Program-made: the position numbers and the translations under genes
Origin: Thermoguttaceae bacterium
Lineage (GTDB): Bacteria > Planctomycetota > Planctomycetia > Pirellulales > Thermoguttaceae
Assembly (NCBI GenBank): GCA_017937685.1
Contig: JAGBDD010000197.1
Span: 26,074 to 90,073 of the forward strand
DNA: 64,000 bases
Direction of reading: 5' to 3'
The notes under the pieces: model-generated
Seen by the model: only the letters and a program-made list of their open reading frames with translations
Told to the model about the DNA's origin: nothing
The model's database searches: none
In this document: positions 27,301 to 36,712 of the stretch, in pieces
Position numbering within the stretch: position 1 is the stretch's first letter
Layout of the letters: each line of letters begins with the position of its first letter

Positions 27301-27911
27301 CCAAAATACGGGTCGCGCGGCGTCGGTTTCGGCAATTCTATCTCAATCCGCGACGGCCCGACGACTTTCGTTTCGGACGAGCGCAGGTGCTGCATCGAGT
27401 TTTCCGGTCGAATCCAAGGCCCGCCCGCGCCGCACCAACCCGGCCCGGACGCAAGAGTTAGGTCGATCCCGAGACGCTTCGCCTCCGCGCCCGCGAATCG
27501 CCAGCAGTCGAGCCATTCCGGCGTCATATACGCGACGGAACCCTTGGGCCCGCCTTGATTTGCCTCCATCGCGATCGCCCGCCCGATCCCGGCGCGCTTC
27601 ATCGCTTCGAGGTCGGCCTTCATTCCTTCTTTCGACAGGTTCGCGTCGAGGAAAAACCAATAAACGCCGGGCCGCGCCGAATCCGGAGGCGATATAAAGT
27701 CGCCGACCAGCGAGCGATTCGCCGTTTTCGCCGCTTTTCTTGACACGACGTCGCCGTCTTTTTCCGATTCGTCGTCGACGTTCGCAACCGCCGCGCTCGC
27801 AATCGTTTGTCTCCCGTTTACCGTTTCAAAATCGACGCCTCCGCAAAGAGCCGCCGCGACGGCGACGCATTGCAACGCGTTCTTTCTCCAATTCCTCGTT
27901 CGACGTTTCAT
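24324..27911 (-). CDS. Alpha-L-rhamnosidase, GH106
   Basis: The start lies five bases after GGAG; the signal peptide core is ALQCVAVAAALCGG. The 1195-residue protein shows the GH106 N-terminus (RPGVYWFFLDANLSKEGMKA, DLEAMKRAGIGRAIAME), ASGPGWCGAGGPW, LHHDSWEMSSQNW and FSTEAYDLNPAGDLYLFRA. The C-terminal third has beta-sandwich domains (NADVSDASISIAADNVYELYVNG; FFLELGEVGAMARVELNG) as in other GH106 proteins. The likely substrate is terminal alpha-rhamnose on rhamnogalacturonan or related polymers. The length is typical. Catalytic glutamates were not assigned. Confidence 0.9.
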   Translation of the reverse strand: MKRRTRNWRKNALQCVAVAAALCGGVDFETVNGRQTIASAAVANVDDESEKDGDVVSRKAAKTANRSLVGDFISPPDSARPGVYWFFLDANLSKEGMKADLEAMKRAGIGRAIAMEANQGGPKGSVAYMTPEWLDCWRFAGAEAKRLGIDLTLASGPGWCGAGGPWIRPENSMQHLRSSETKVVGPSRIEIELPKPTPRDPYFGRGSLGPCEEDWREFYRDVAVLAFPTPKGNWRLPDWEEKALFFRPPYSSLPGVKPFLPPTSETPDAADSIVGASQIRDISQFMDANGRLTWDVPEGEWTILRLGRRLTGQTTRPAPDAGLGLESDKFETSGIDAHFAAFNAKMLDVAEFTTLHHDSWEMSSQNWSENFRKHFTKRRGYDPLPWTPAMFGIPVESVEKTERFLWDLRRTARELVYENNVLRMKELGAARGLDFSTEAYDLNPAGDLYLFRAANVPMGEFWSRGYGFDADFSVFEAVSSGHTTGAQVVGAESFTTSGDKWRQHPGAAKRQGDWAFCAGINRLVFHRMCAQPNSDAPGLSLGGHGMHWDRTQTWFPMADGYCDYISRVQAVLQRGIPSADVLFLDREDAPTVFVPPTSAFLGGEFKDKRGYNFDGCAPQVLLDSAVAKNGKIVFPGGATYSVLVLPQTETMTPELAKKLRELADAGVPIVGTRPKRAPGLENYPNADAALNAELDALWNGKNPPIAPPGTGKSTPRRAPLLDARWIWANADFGRAAPGEKREFFKTFEVPENADVSDASISIAADNVYELYVNGKRLGSGSNFRAPDVYALDDVLKPGKNDLRIDVVNEGETPNPAGLLAAIDFGDAASNLAPILTDSTWTANAPNGESGAVAAVEIGGYGTSPWGLAPPKSGDATYPSFTFVAQLLKERGLAPDFESTGDVRWVRRIDGDADVYFVGNRLGVAQTADCVFRVSGKKAQLWDPTTGRRYRVDVLREENGRTTIPLSFAPSQSWLVVFRPDFNDDALSADVSKKAAENNAENDAAPQELAPTSRLFDDDAKSEYFDVLNGAWSVAFDQNAASGRDFPEGRRRVERFETLQDWSKNADPILRYYSGVGVYEKSFDLPEDAAEEDGFFLELGEVGAMARVELNGESLGVVWTDPWRVEIPSGLLKAKDNRLTISVANLWCNRLIGDASLPPEKRFTRTSNPQWRPGDHQLLPSGLLGPVRLGRRVDER

Positions 27912-28028
27912 AAACGCTCCGTTTCACGACATAACGCCGCGTTTCTTTTTTCAATCGTTAAACGCAATAAGACAATCAATCGACCCGCGACGCGGTCGCT
28001 CGTCGCCCAAACGCGCCGCCGTTCGTTA

Positions 28029-28057
28029 AGTATACCGGTTCGCCGCGCAAAATTCAA
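28029..28057 (-). promoter_or_regulatory. Promoter of the GH106 gene (shared sugar type)
   Basis: On the minus strand TTGAAT, 17 bases, TATACT, then TTAACGAA. The -10 has CGG directly before it, as in the GH36 and galK promoters. The remaining 27912-28204 holds no gene. Confidence 0.75.
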
Positions 28058-28204
28058 GTAAAAATTTTAAAAAAACGCCTTATTTCCGTCGAATTGCGCT
28101 TTGCGTCGACTCAATTTTCCTCGCTTGGCGCCTTTTAACGGCAAGAAGCGGAAAACTGTTTGATTTTTTCCTCGTTCCCTATTCGTCAAATTTGGCAACA
28201 AAAA

Positions 28205-28239
28205 AATCGCCGTCGACAGTCTTCTCGTCGACGGCGATT
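28205..28239 (-). terminator. Terminator of the two-module protein gene
   Basis: A 13-base perfect stem (AATCGCCGTCGAC, arms 28205-28217 and 28227-28239) is followed on the minus strand by seven T. Confidence 0.88.
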
Positions 28240-28279
28240 GCGCTCCCTCTTGCTATTTAGCGTTTTTCACAACAACGCG

Positions 28280-30706
28280 CTAAATACTGTTTTTATCTTC
28301 GCTCGACTCCGGCGACCAAACGAGGCCTCTCTTTTCAAGGAGTCGCGCCAACTCCGGTTCGTTCCGAATCGCTTCGACGAGCGCGACGTATTTCGCGTTC
28401 AACCGCGTTTTCGCAAACTGCGGCGCCTTCGAAAAAACGCTCGCCGCCAAAACGAGCCGTTGCGCTTCCGGTCGCGCCGCCAACCAAGCGAGCAACGCCT
28501 TCGACGCGGCCTCCGTTTCCGCGCCTTGCGGCGCCGCGTAATATTCGAGTTGCAACCGAACGAACGTTATTTCGTCGCGCAAAGCGGACGGCGCGAACTT
28601 GTTTTCCAACTCGCGCCAACCGTCGAGCGTCGTCGGATTGTTCGGATCGCTCGGTTTTCGATTCCCAACCCGCGCAAAGAGCCAAGGGCTGAAAGTCTCG
28701 CGTCTTCCGTCGAGCGCAATCCCTTCGAAACCGCTTCGAGCAATTTGCGAATAATCGTCCGAACGCGGCGTTTCCTTTAACTTATGTTGTCCGACGCGTT
28801 CCGGCAACAGGTTGCTCGGCGTCGCGTCGCGCCAACTCGAAATCAACTCCGTTTCCTTTTCCGGACGCGGTTTAAGGACGATTTCCGATTCAACCGTATC
28901 CCATTGAACGCCGCCGCGCCAATAGCTTAACTTAATATGCAAAACGACGCGCTTTTCGGCCGCCAATTTTTCGCGAACCGCCGTCCAAAAGACGTCGTTC
29001 CAATCTTCGAGCGGCGGAAATTCAATCGCGAACTGCGCGTAAGTCCGCTCCGCGCCCGGCGGCAACAGCGTTTTCGGATCCTCCGGTCGCGGCGCGATCG
29101 TATCAAACGGGTTGAACTCGTGAAAAAACCGATGCTTAGCGTCGATTCCCTCCGCCTCGACGACAACGGCGCTCGCAAAATGTCGCTTCAAGTATTCCAT
29201 ATTGTGAACGCTCCAAGCGCCGCCGAGCGTCGAGGAAACGTTGCGGTCGATCGCGGCAAAGTACACGGCGTCGCCGAAAAACGCCTCTTGCGGCCAAACG
29301 ACGTTCCGCGTTTCAATAGCGAACGGCTCCGGACGCGGCGGAAACGGCTCGCAAATTTGCGACGTCGCTTCGCCAAACGGCGCCTCCTCCTTGCGAAAAC
29401 GTTCGTAACTCGGGCCCCAACGATCGACGCTTTTCTCGACGGCTTCGGTCAACGCGCGATATTTTTCTTCAAGCTCTTTTCCTTTGAAAAACGCGGACTT
29501 CGAAACGACGCTCGCCGCCAAAACGGCCCGTTGCGCCTCCGGTCGCGCCGCCAACCAAGCGAGGAGCGTTTCGAGCGCCGCGCTCGTTTTTTCTCCCTGC
29601 GACGCCGCATAATATTCGAGTTGCAACCGAGCGAACGTTATTTCGTCGCGGAGCGTTCCGGTTTCGAAGACGTTTTCAAGGTCGCGCCAACCTTTGAGCG
29701 TCGTCGGATTGTTCGGGTCGCCGGGTTTGCGGTTCCCGACGCGAACGAACGCCCAAGAATCGTAAGTTTCGCCGTTTAACGAAATAACGCTCTTCTCGCT
29801 TCCGCGCAACGTTCCCGCGGCGCCGTTTTCTTTCGGACGCGGTCTTTTGTAACGCTCGCCGTCTTCCAAATTCGGCGTCAAGTGTTGCGGCGTCTTTTCG
29901 CGCCAAGCGTCGAGCGTTTCCATTTCGGAGACGCCTCGTTTATTAAGAACGACTTTCGTTTCAAAGACGTCGCTCCGATATTTCGTCTCGCTTTCGCAAC
30001 GGTCGAATTCGACGCTAACGTGAAGAACGACGCGCCCTTCCTCTTCCAAACGCTCGCGAACCGCCTTCCAAAACGGGTCGTTCGAGTCTTCGAGCGGCGG
30101 AAATTCGAGCGCGGTTCGAGCCCGAAAACGCTCTTCGCCAGGCGCGATTTCGGCGCTTTTTCTCACCTGAACCGCGTCCATATGCGCCGCAAAGCCGCCT
30201 CTAATTCCCCTATTTTCCTTCCCAAACGCCAACTCGTTCGCGTAAACGTACTCGCCCGGGATTCCGTCGGCGGTTATTTTAATTTCGCGTAAGTCCCAAA
30301 ATTTTCCAAGTTCGTAATCGAACGGCGCGTAAATATTCCGCGTTTCGTCGGCAATATTGCGCTCGACGCTCGCGAAGTAGCCGGCGTCCCCCCAAGCGAG
30401 CGCGGTCGGATAAAAGACGACGCGGGTTTCGAGAACGCGATCGGCTTGGGAGAAGGAGCGCGTTCCGCCCGCTTTCGCCTTAGCTTCGGCTCTTTTCGCT
30501 TTCGCCGCTTCGTTCGCCGCCGCGATATCCGCCAAATCGGCTTTCCCCTTAATTCTTACGACGCCGCCCGGCTCTACGTCGAAATCTTTAACCGCTTTAT
30601 TTTCAGCAATTTGCGCTTGAACAAAACCGACGAAAACGCAAGCCAACGCAACGAAAAGGCACGCCGCCCTTCTCGTTCCCCGTCTTTAAGCCGCTCTCTT
30701 TCTCAT
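28280..30706 (-). pseudogene. Secreted two-module protein with in-frame stop in its signal peptide
   Basis: From TTG 30646 the frame codes 788 residues made of two homologous modules of about 360 residues. Shared blocks include EFPPLEDxNDxFWxAVREKL, FARVGNRKPxDPNNPTTLxGWR, LRDEITFxRLQLEYYAA and LLAWLAARPEAQR. No known family. The best start is ATG 30706, seven bases after a perfect AAGGAG and in the same frame, but codon 7 (30688-30686) is TAA. Reading through gives MRKRAA-stop-RRGTRRAACLFVALACVF, an ideal signal peptide ending VQAQ. The TTG has no ribosome site. So the gene is either newly broken, expressed by readthrough or reinitiation, or misread at one base. The rest of the frame is intact, so decay would be recent. 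Confidence 0.7.
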
Positions 30707-31067
30707 TTCTGCTCTCCTTACTTCTTTTCTGTCAATAAATAACGCGATTTCCAATTCCGTCAACGAATATTACATCGCGCCGTCGATTGTTATATGCGAC
30801 GCAATATAAAAAGTGTTTTCGCGAAATTTTTTCGCTATTAAAGTTAGAGACGTTACATCGTTTCAATTTTACAACGAATAACGCGTCCGTTTAGATTTGG
30901 AGCCGCCCAATTTTCGCCCCAAATGTCAAGAACGACCGAGTTTTTCAGAACGTTCGCGCTCGAACCCCTCCTCCTTACCGCGCCCCACAGAAGATTCAAT
31001 AAAAGAAAAAGACGGCGTTTTCCGACGGCGAGTTTTTATTCCTCGCGCGCCGAAAGACGTTCTTATA
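30707..31067. other. Non-coding stretch with a weak copy of the intergenic repeat
   Basis: AT-rich, no gene. Bases 30771-30795 match the core of the repeats at 31905 and 55622 at 18 of 25 positions, with three of the seven differences C/T exchanges. TTGACG near 30765 on the minus strand could be a -35 for the gene starting at 30706, but no good -10 is seen. Confidence 0.4.
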
Positions 31068-31102
31068 AAAAAACGCCGCTCCTCGTAAGAGCGGCGTTTT
31101 TT
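31068..31102 (-). terminator. Terminator of rpsU
   Basis: AAAAAACGCCGCTC (31068-31081) pairs with GAGCGGCGTTTTTT (31089-31102). It is symmetrical and lies about 90 bases past the rpsU stop. Confidence 0.9.
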
Positions 31103-31191
31103 AAACTCGACCTTTTTCCAATCGCCGCCCACAAGAAACGGCGACAAAATCGTTAAAATCCGAAAAGCCGAGCTGTTTTACCATCGAAAGA

Positions 31192-31389
31192 TTAACGAGC
31201 GGCCATCTTCGAAGCGCGAACGGCGCGGCGTTCGGCGCGAAGGCGAGCGCGACGTTTCGTTTCGCTCGGCTTTTCATAATTTTCGCGACGACGCATTTCC
31301 TTTTTGATACCGCTGCGTTCGACGAGCTTGCGGAAGCGACGAACGGCGTCTTGAATCGTTTCTTTTTCGCGCAAAGTGAGCTTGACCAT
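31192..31389 (-). CDS. rpsU: 30S ribosomal protein S21
   Basis: The 65-residue basic protein starts [20 protein letters not shown] and continues with [21 protein letters not shown], the usual bS21 pattern, ending in an Arg/Ala-rich tail. GGAGG nine bases before the ATG at 31389 fixes the start. S21 binds the 30S platform near the anti-Shine-Dalgarno region and affects initiation. The gene stands alone with its own terminator. Confidence 0.96.
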   Translation of the reverse strand: MVKLTLREKETIQDAVRRFRKLVERSGIKKEMRRRENYEKPSETKRRARLRAERRAVRASKMAAR

Positions 31390-31904
31390 TGAACTAATCC
31401 TCCAAAATGGCGGTTTAAGTCGCTTCGTCGCGGCGCGCGCCAACGGTCGCGAGATCGCCTCGCGACGCGCCGACCCGGTCGGGCCCTGCGCTTAACGCGT
31501 TCCGAAAACGCCGCTTGCGTCGAATCGACTCTCAAATAACGACGAGGGCGCCGCGTTCGAAAAAACGCGTCCAACGCCGACCGTCGGCAATCGTTTCTTT
31601 TCCTCTCGACGCTCTTAGGTCGTCGCGGCGTCCCGCTTCCCCGATTTCACGTCGATTTCCTTTCGTCTTCGCGACCGCGTTAACCTCGCTCAAAAGATCG
31701 CCAAGGGAGCGGCTGCGCAAAAGGAACGTCCTTTAAATATAACTCATTCGCGCAAGACGTCCAGCGCCCGTCGGCGGAATTTTCGCTATTTTCTCCGTTT
31801 TTTTTTCAAATTTTTCGTTTTTACCGCCCTTTTTTCTTTTTTCTCTTCCGACCGCCGCTCTTTACTTTTCCAGAACCGCGCCGTTTCCCCCTCGTTTCGC
31901 CCTT

Positions 31905-31963
31905 TCTTTTACGAAATCGCGCCCGTTTTTTTAAGCGAGCGCTACATCGTGTTGTCGATATTA
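31905..31963 (+). repeat. Intergenic repeat, copy A
   Basis: 59 bases that match 55622-55677. A 29-base core starting GCGAGCGCTACATCG has one mismatch, the 19-base left part has one mismatch, and a short T-rich middle differs in length. It lies in the 780-base non-coding stretch 31390-32169, about 200 bases before the membrane protein gene. No other gene is seen in that stretch. Confidence 0.8.
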
Positions 31964-32039
31964 CTATAGGGACGTTAAAACGACGTTTCTTTTGCCGTCG
32001 GTTCGCGCAAAAAAAACGCGGAACTTTTTCCCGAAACGC

Positions 32040-32068
32040 TTGCATCGCGACGGCAAGTCGGTTACAAT
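32040..32068 (+). promoter_or_regulatory. Predicted sigma-70 promoter of the DUF2157 gene
   Basis: TTGCAT, 17 bases, TACAAT, about 100 bases before the start codon. Confidence 0.65.
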
Positions 32069-32169
32069 ATTAAGCGAGGCGGAGTTCGCTCGTTTTGCCG
32101 CCGCGTTAAATTTTACGCAAACGTCAAGATCGTTAAACCTTGTTCCCCTTCCCGCTCGGAGACGTCGCA

Positions 32170-34422
32170 ATGTCTAACGCAAACGAAAAGCGGAGCCTTC
32201 CGCGGCACGCGCTTCATTGGCTTCAAACGGAAATCGATTTTTGGCTCGCCAACAATCATCTCGACGCGGAAACGGCGGCCCGGCTCCGCGCCCTTTACGC
32301 CGAATCGACCGACCGCCGCGACGCATTCGGGCGCTTCCTCGTCTTCGCGACGGCGACGCTCGGCGCTCTCGCGCTCGGAATCGCCCTTTATTTCATCTTA
32401 TCGCTCACTTGGGAAAATCTCGGCAAGTCTTGCAAAATCGGCGTTTTAATCGGTTCGCTCGCGGTAGTTTATCTCGGCGGTTTCGCGGCGCGGCGCGGCA
32501 AGCGTCCGAATTTCTCGGCGGCGCTCTTTTTCCTCGGCGCGTTCGTTTTCGGGCTGAGCGTTTGGCAGTTCGCGGAAATTTTCCGGTTCGAAATTGAATT
32601 TCCGACGGCGTATTGGCTTTGGGGGCTCGCGGCGTTCGGCGTCGCGTTTTTCGGCGACCGAGCGGCGACGCATTACCTCGCCGTCGCGCTTCTTGTCGTT
32701 TGGACGATCGCCGCGATCTCGCTCGACCGCCCGACCGCGTTTTCCCCGGCGTCTTTTATCCCCGAACTCCCGAACGCCGCGCTTTCGCTCCCGATTTTCG
32801 CCGCGTTGGGATACCGTTGGGGCGTCCGACGCAACGCGAGCGGCGTTCAGCTCCTTTACGCGCTCCTAGGCGTCTTTTGGGCGGCGCTCCAATATCTCGC
32901 TTGGACGAAAGCCAACGACTACTCGGGCGAAGGAATTTTCGCTTCGTTTTACCTATTCTTCCTCGCCGCTTTCGTTTATTTCGCCGGTTCGACGCTCGTC
33001 GCCGACCGCTTCGTCGCGTCGAAGTTGCGCTTGCTTAGCGCCGCGCCGTTCTTCGTTTTCCTCCTTGTTTACTCGCGTTACGAATTTTATGAAGACCGCG
33101 CCGATCTCAACTCTTACGACGGTTTAATTCACTTTGTCTTTTTCGCCGTCGCCGGAGCGATCGCGCTCGCGACCTTTTTTGTCGCTCGGCGGAAGCGTCC
33201 CGAACTTTTCGCGAAGGGCCCGGCGCGGCGCGCTTTGCTCGTTTCGCCGGTCGGCGTCGCGACGCTAATGCTTTTGCCGTTTTTACTCGCCCTTTTCGGG
33301 CCGCTCGACCCGAATCTTCCCGATCATTCCGACCCGAGCGCCAACCTTCGGGACGCGATCGCGATCCTTTCCGCCGCTTGGACGAACGTTCTCGTTCTCG
33401 CGGTCGCGGGCGTCGCGTTCCTCGTCGGAGCGTTCCGGAGCGCGAGCCTTTATTGGTTCGGCGTTCTCTATTTCCTTATTTGGCTGACGTTGCGTTATTT
33501 CGCGTTCGACCTCGACGACGCGACGCTCGCCGCTTGTTTCTTCGGCGCGATTTCGGTCGCCCTCTTTAGCGCCGCGTTCTTCCTCGCTCGGCTCCGCGCT
33601 CGACTCGACGCCGCGCAATCGCAAGACGGCGAACCCGCCCGCCGCGAACCGGCGTTCGTCGCGTTCCTCGCCGACGCGCTCGACGCTCCGACCGCCGCCG
33701 AAACGTCCGCCGTCTCCGATTTCGACACGCAAGACGTCGACGCGACGTCCCGCCGTTTCAAGACTTGCGCCCTCGCCGCCGTCGTCGCCGCGCAGTTCGC
33801 GATTCTCGGTTTTATCGCCTTCGAAGCGAGCCGTCCGTTCGTTCCGGTCGAGTCGTTCGTCGTCGAAGCGTCGGTCGATCGCGTTTACGATTACGGCGAT
33901 TTTCAAACGTTCGGGCGCGGTCGCGAACGCGGCGACGCTTACCTTTCGCTCGAGTATCCCTTCGCCGACCAAGTCCGCCCGGAACGGCGCAAAGTTAACG
34001 ACGTTCTTCTCGGCGACGGCGACGCGACGCCGGTTGTCGACGAAAGTTACGCCTTAGGCCCGGTTTACGTCGTCTTGCGCCGCGACCCGGAAACCGACGT
34101 CGCTTGGGCGACGCGGAGAACGTCGGAGCGCCCGACGTCCCTCGCTTCCGACGAAGTTCTGCTCGTCGGGCGGCGAACGTCGCGACGGACGAGGACGGCG
34201 CTCCAATTCCCGGGCGTCGACGAGTTCCCGATCGTTCCGAAGGAGTTCGAGGAAGAGTTGAAGGAAGCCCAAGCGCTTAACCGCGCGGCGCGCGCCGTCC
34301 GGGCTCGCGTCAAAATCGAAACGGCGGCGGACGGTTCCGCGCGAATCGCCGAGCTTGAGTTCCTCCCGTCTTCGACGCCCGTCGCCCCCGAAGACGTCGA
34401 AGCCCCGGAAATCGCCGATTAA
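32170..34422 (+). CDS. DUF2157 / GDYXXLXY multi-pass membrane protein
   Basis: GGAG eight bases upstream supports ATG 32170 over 32140. The N-terminal DUF2157 motif is present (WLQTEIDFWLANNHLDAETA, ARLRALY), followed by about a dozen membrane segments. After the last one (CALAAVVAAQFAILGFIAF, near residue 535) comes a soluble GDYXXLXY-type domain: GDAYLSLEYPF, GPVYVVLRRDPETD, and a C-terminal ARVKIETAADGSARIAELEF. The two domains are known fused in several phyla, without a proved role. Here the FVPE segment usual in the second domain is replaced by FPIVPKEFEEEL. Confidence 0.82.
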   Translation: MSNANEKRSLPRHALHWLQTEIDFWLANNHLDAETAARLRALYAESTDRRDAFGRFLVFATATLGALALGIALYFILSLTWENLGKSCKIGVLIGSLAVVYLGGFAARRGKRPNFSAALFFLGAFVFGLSVWQFAEIFRFEIEFPTAYWLWGLAAFGVAFFGDRAATHYLAVALLVVWTIAAISLDRPTAFSPASFIPELPNAALSLPIFAALGYRWGVRRNASGVQLLYALLGVFWAALQYLAWTKANDYSGEGIFASFYLFFLAAFVYFAGSTLVADRFVASKLRLLSAAPFFVFLLVYSRYEFYEDRADLNSYDGLIHFVFFAVAGAIALATFFVARRKRPELFAKGPARRALLVSPVGVATLMLLPFLLALFGPLDPNLPDHSDPSANLRDAIAILSAAWTNVLVLAVAGVAFLVGAFRSASLYWFGVLYFLIWLTLRYFAFDLDDATLAACFFGAISVALFSAAFFLARLRARLDAAQSQDGEPARREPAFVAFLADALDAPTAAETSAVSDFDTQDVDATSRRFKTCALAAVVAAQFAILGFIAFEASRPFVPVESFVVEASVDRVYDYGDFQTFGRGRERGDAYLSLEYPFADQVRPERRKVNDVLLGDGDATPVVDESYALGPVYVVLRRDPETDVAWATRRTSERPTSLASDEVLLVGRRTSRRTRTALQFPGVDEFPIVPKEFEEELKEAQALNRAARAVRARVKIETAADGSARIAELEFLPSSTPVAPEDVEAPEIAD

Positions 34423-35071
34423 CGCCCGTTTTTCCGGCAAAGTCGACGCGTTTCCCCCGCCTTAACGCCGCTCGTTTCGCTCCGCGACGCGCGGCGTCCC
34501 CATTTTTTCGTTTTCCCTTTTTTTCATTTTCCTTCTCCGTTTCCGGCGTCGGCGTTCGACTCGCTCGACGTTTGCCGGACGTCGCGACCCGATTTCGGCG
34601 TTCCGCCCCTTGCTCGCAACCTTCGGAACGCGTCGTTTGCAACGATTCTCGGCGCGATCGCCCCGTCGAACCGCCGACTTCCGTTCCTCGCCGCCGAGTT
34701 GAGCGAAAGTCGGGCCGCCGTTTTCCGCGTCGTTCGCAAAGAGAACGAATAAAACCGGGGCGTTAACGCTCGAATCCCCCTCTCTTAACAATTACCTTTT
34801 CCTTCTTCTCCTTTTAACTTTCTCTCTTCAACCCAACTTTCCCCCTCTCTTCCTTAAACCTCCCAAACCGATTTTTCCTTATTCCTTGCTCAAATATCCT
34901 AATTCAACATTCATTTCCTTATCTCTCCAACAGTCTTCTTTTGAGCGCCTCTTTTCTCCCAACCGAACCCTTTTTCGTTTTTTTCGCTCTTCTCGCAAGT
35001 CGGGGAACGCTCATTTTTTACGCGACCGTTAAAATTTACCGTCAAAATACCGCCGTCGCTCGAAACATCTC
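34423..35071. other. Non-coding stretch with a long pyrimidine tract
   Basis: About 650 bases without a credible gene. Bases 34776-34880 are almost only C and T on the plus strand (CCTTTTCCTTCTTCTCC and similar). A minus-strand frame of about 109 codons at 34462-34791 is Arg-rich, has no family features and looks accidental. Confidence 0.5.
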
Positions 35072-35100
35072 TTGCGCTCGACCGGAAAAATCGCTACGAT
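35072..35100 (+). promoter_or_regulatory. Predicted sigma-70 promoter of the HEAT lipoprotein gene
   Basis: TTGCGC, 17 bases, TACGAT, ending 83 bases before the start. Confidence 0.55.
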
Positions 35101-35183
35101 ACGTTTAATCGGAAACGTTTGGGTCGTTTTCACGGCGCGTTTTCGACGGCAACCTTTGCGCAAATAACCCGGTTTAACGTTTT

Positions 35184-36050
35184 ATGCAGTTCCTTGACGC
35201 GCTTTTCGGCAAAACGCAACGTTCGAAACTTTTCGTCGCGACCGCTTTGCTTGGCGGTTCCGTTTTCGGACTCGTCGGCGGTTGCGCGACTCCGTTTTAT
35301 TCGACCGACAACAAAATTTTGCTCCATTTTCCCGGCGCGGCGCGGCGCAGCGACCAAATTCCCGGCGTTTTGCGCCCTTGGGAACGAATCAAATTGATCG
35401 AGGAAAAGGGCGAAAAAGGCGCGAAAGCCCCCGTCGAAGAGAAAGACGTTCTCCTTTTACAACTTTCCGAAGAGTTTGAAAAGTCGGCGAGCCCGAATAT
35501 TCGCCGTTCTTCGATCGAAGCGATCGCCAAAATTTCGCGCAATTACCCGAACCCCGTCGCGGAAAATATTTTCCGAATCGCGCTCGAAGATAACGAACTT
35601 AATATCGCCGTTTCCGCCGCCGACGGGCTTGGCGTTTACGCGCTCGACGTTAAAGGCGGAGCCGCCGAAAGCCGCCGTTTAGCCGCCGAACTTCTCGCGG
35701 ACAAATACAAACGCTTGCCGTTTTCAATCGCCGCCGGTTCGGAAGAAGAAAATAAACGCCGAAAAGACCTTCGCGTCGCAATTTTACGCAACTTCGCCAA
35801 TTTTCAAAAAAGCGATTCGCCGCTTGTTTTTGAAACGCTTGAACTTGGCTTGACCGGCGAAAAACTCGACGACGGCGCCCTTCAAGACGCGTCGATGCGA
35901 ACGCTTGCCAAAATCACCGACGAGAAATATGGTCTCGACGCCGAACGTTGGGTTCAATTCCTTGCCTATCAGCGCGGCGAGTCCAACAAGCCGGACGAGC
36001 TTTCGATTACCGAACGCGCTCCGAAAATCGATTCGGCAATACTTAAATAA
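35184..36050 (+). CDS. HEAT-repeat lipoprotein
   Basis: A signal peptide ends in the lipobox LVGGC, so the protein should be lipid-anchored. The remaining 255 residues are alpha-helical repeats of HEAT type (NIRRSSIEAIAKISRNYP; LNIAVSAADGLGVYALD; ALQDASMRTLAKITDEKYG). Such repeats usually bind other proteins. The family recurs in Planctomycetes, but no partner is known. It is followed by the isochorismatase-like gene after 110 bases, possibly one transcript. Confidence 0.8.
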   Translation: MQFLDALFGKTQRSKLFVATALLGGSVFGLVGGCATPFYSTDNKILLHFPGAARRSDQIPGVLRPWERIKLIEEKGEKGAKAPVEEKDVLLLQLSEEFEKSASPNIRRSSIEAIAKISRNYPNPVAENIFRIALEDNELNIAVSAADGLGVYALDVKGGAAESRRLAAELLADKYKRLPFSIAAGSEEENKRRKDLRVAILRNFANFQKSDSPLVFETLELGLTGEKLDDGALQDASMRTLAKITDEKYGLDAERWVQFLAYQRGESNKPDELSITERAPKIDSAILK

Positions 36051-36160
36051 AACAAAGTCGATTACCTTTTGATTGCGTCGCTCGATTTTTATTCAAACCG
36101 ACGACGTTTTCACTTTATCGCCCTTAAAAAACTTTAACGCTTCAACAAACGGCGCCAGCA

Positions 36161-36712
36161 ATGAAAATCACTCCCGAAAACGCAACCGCGTTAATTATCG
36201 ACTTACAAGAAAAAATCGTCCCGGCGGTTGCGGAACCGGAGCGCCTTCTCGCGCGAACCCGTTTTCTTCTCGACGGCCTCGCCGTGTTCGACGTTCCGGT
36301 CGTTTCGACGCGCCAATATCCCAAAGGTCTCGGCGAAACGCTCCCGGAAATCGTTGAAGCGATGAAAAATGCAACGGTTTTCGACAAAACGACGTTCAGC
36401 TGTTTGGCGACCGACGAAATCCGCGCCGCGTTCGCCGCCGACCCGCGCCCGAACGTTATTCTCGCCGGAATCGAAGCGCACATTTGCCTCCTTCAAACCG
36501 CGCTCGACTTGCTCGAACTCGGCAAAAACGTTTATTGGGTCGCCGACTGCGTCTCGTCGCGCAATCCGTTCGACGCTCAAATCGCGTTTGAGCGCGCCGT
36601 CCGAGCGGGCGTTGTTCCGACGACCGCCGAATCCCTCCTTTTCGAGTTAACCCAAATTGCCGGAACGCCGCAATTTAAGCAAATTAGCAAGTTGGCGACC
36701 GGGCGCAAATAA
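36161..36712 (+). CDS. Isochorismatase-like cysteine hydrolase
   Basis: The 183-residue protein has the full catalytic triad of the family: Asp in ALIIDLQEKIVPAV, Lys in FDKTTFSC and Cys in AGIEAHICLLQTALDL. It is closest to the YcaC-like group of amidohydrolases, whose substrates are mostly unknown; nicotinamidase-type metal ligands are not evident. The cis-peptide region GIEAH is typical. It acts in the cytoplasm. The ribosome site is weak. Neighbours give no hint of the substrate. Confidence 0.88.
   Translation: MKITPENATALIIDLQEKIVPAVAEPERLLARTRFLLDGLAVFDVPVVSTRQYPKGLGETLPEIVEAMKNATVFDKTTFSCLATDEIRAAFAADPRPNVILAGIEAHICLLQTALDLLELGKNVYWVADCVSSRNPFDAQIAFERAVRAGVVPTTAESLLFELTQIAGTPQFKQISKLATGRK

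Noticed and set aside
34462..34791. A 109-codon minus-strand gene
   Set aside because: No ribosome site, Arg/Lys/Glu-rich composition after the first 30 codons, and no family pattern.
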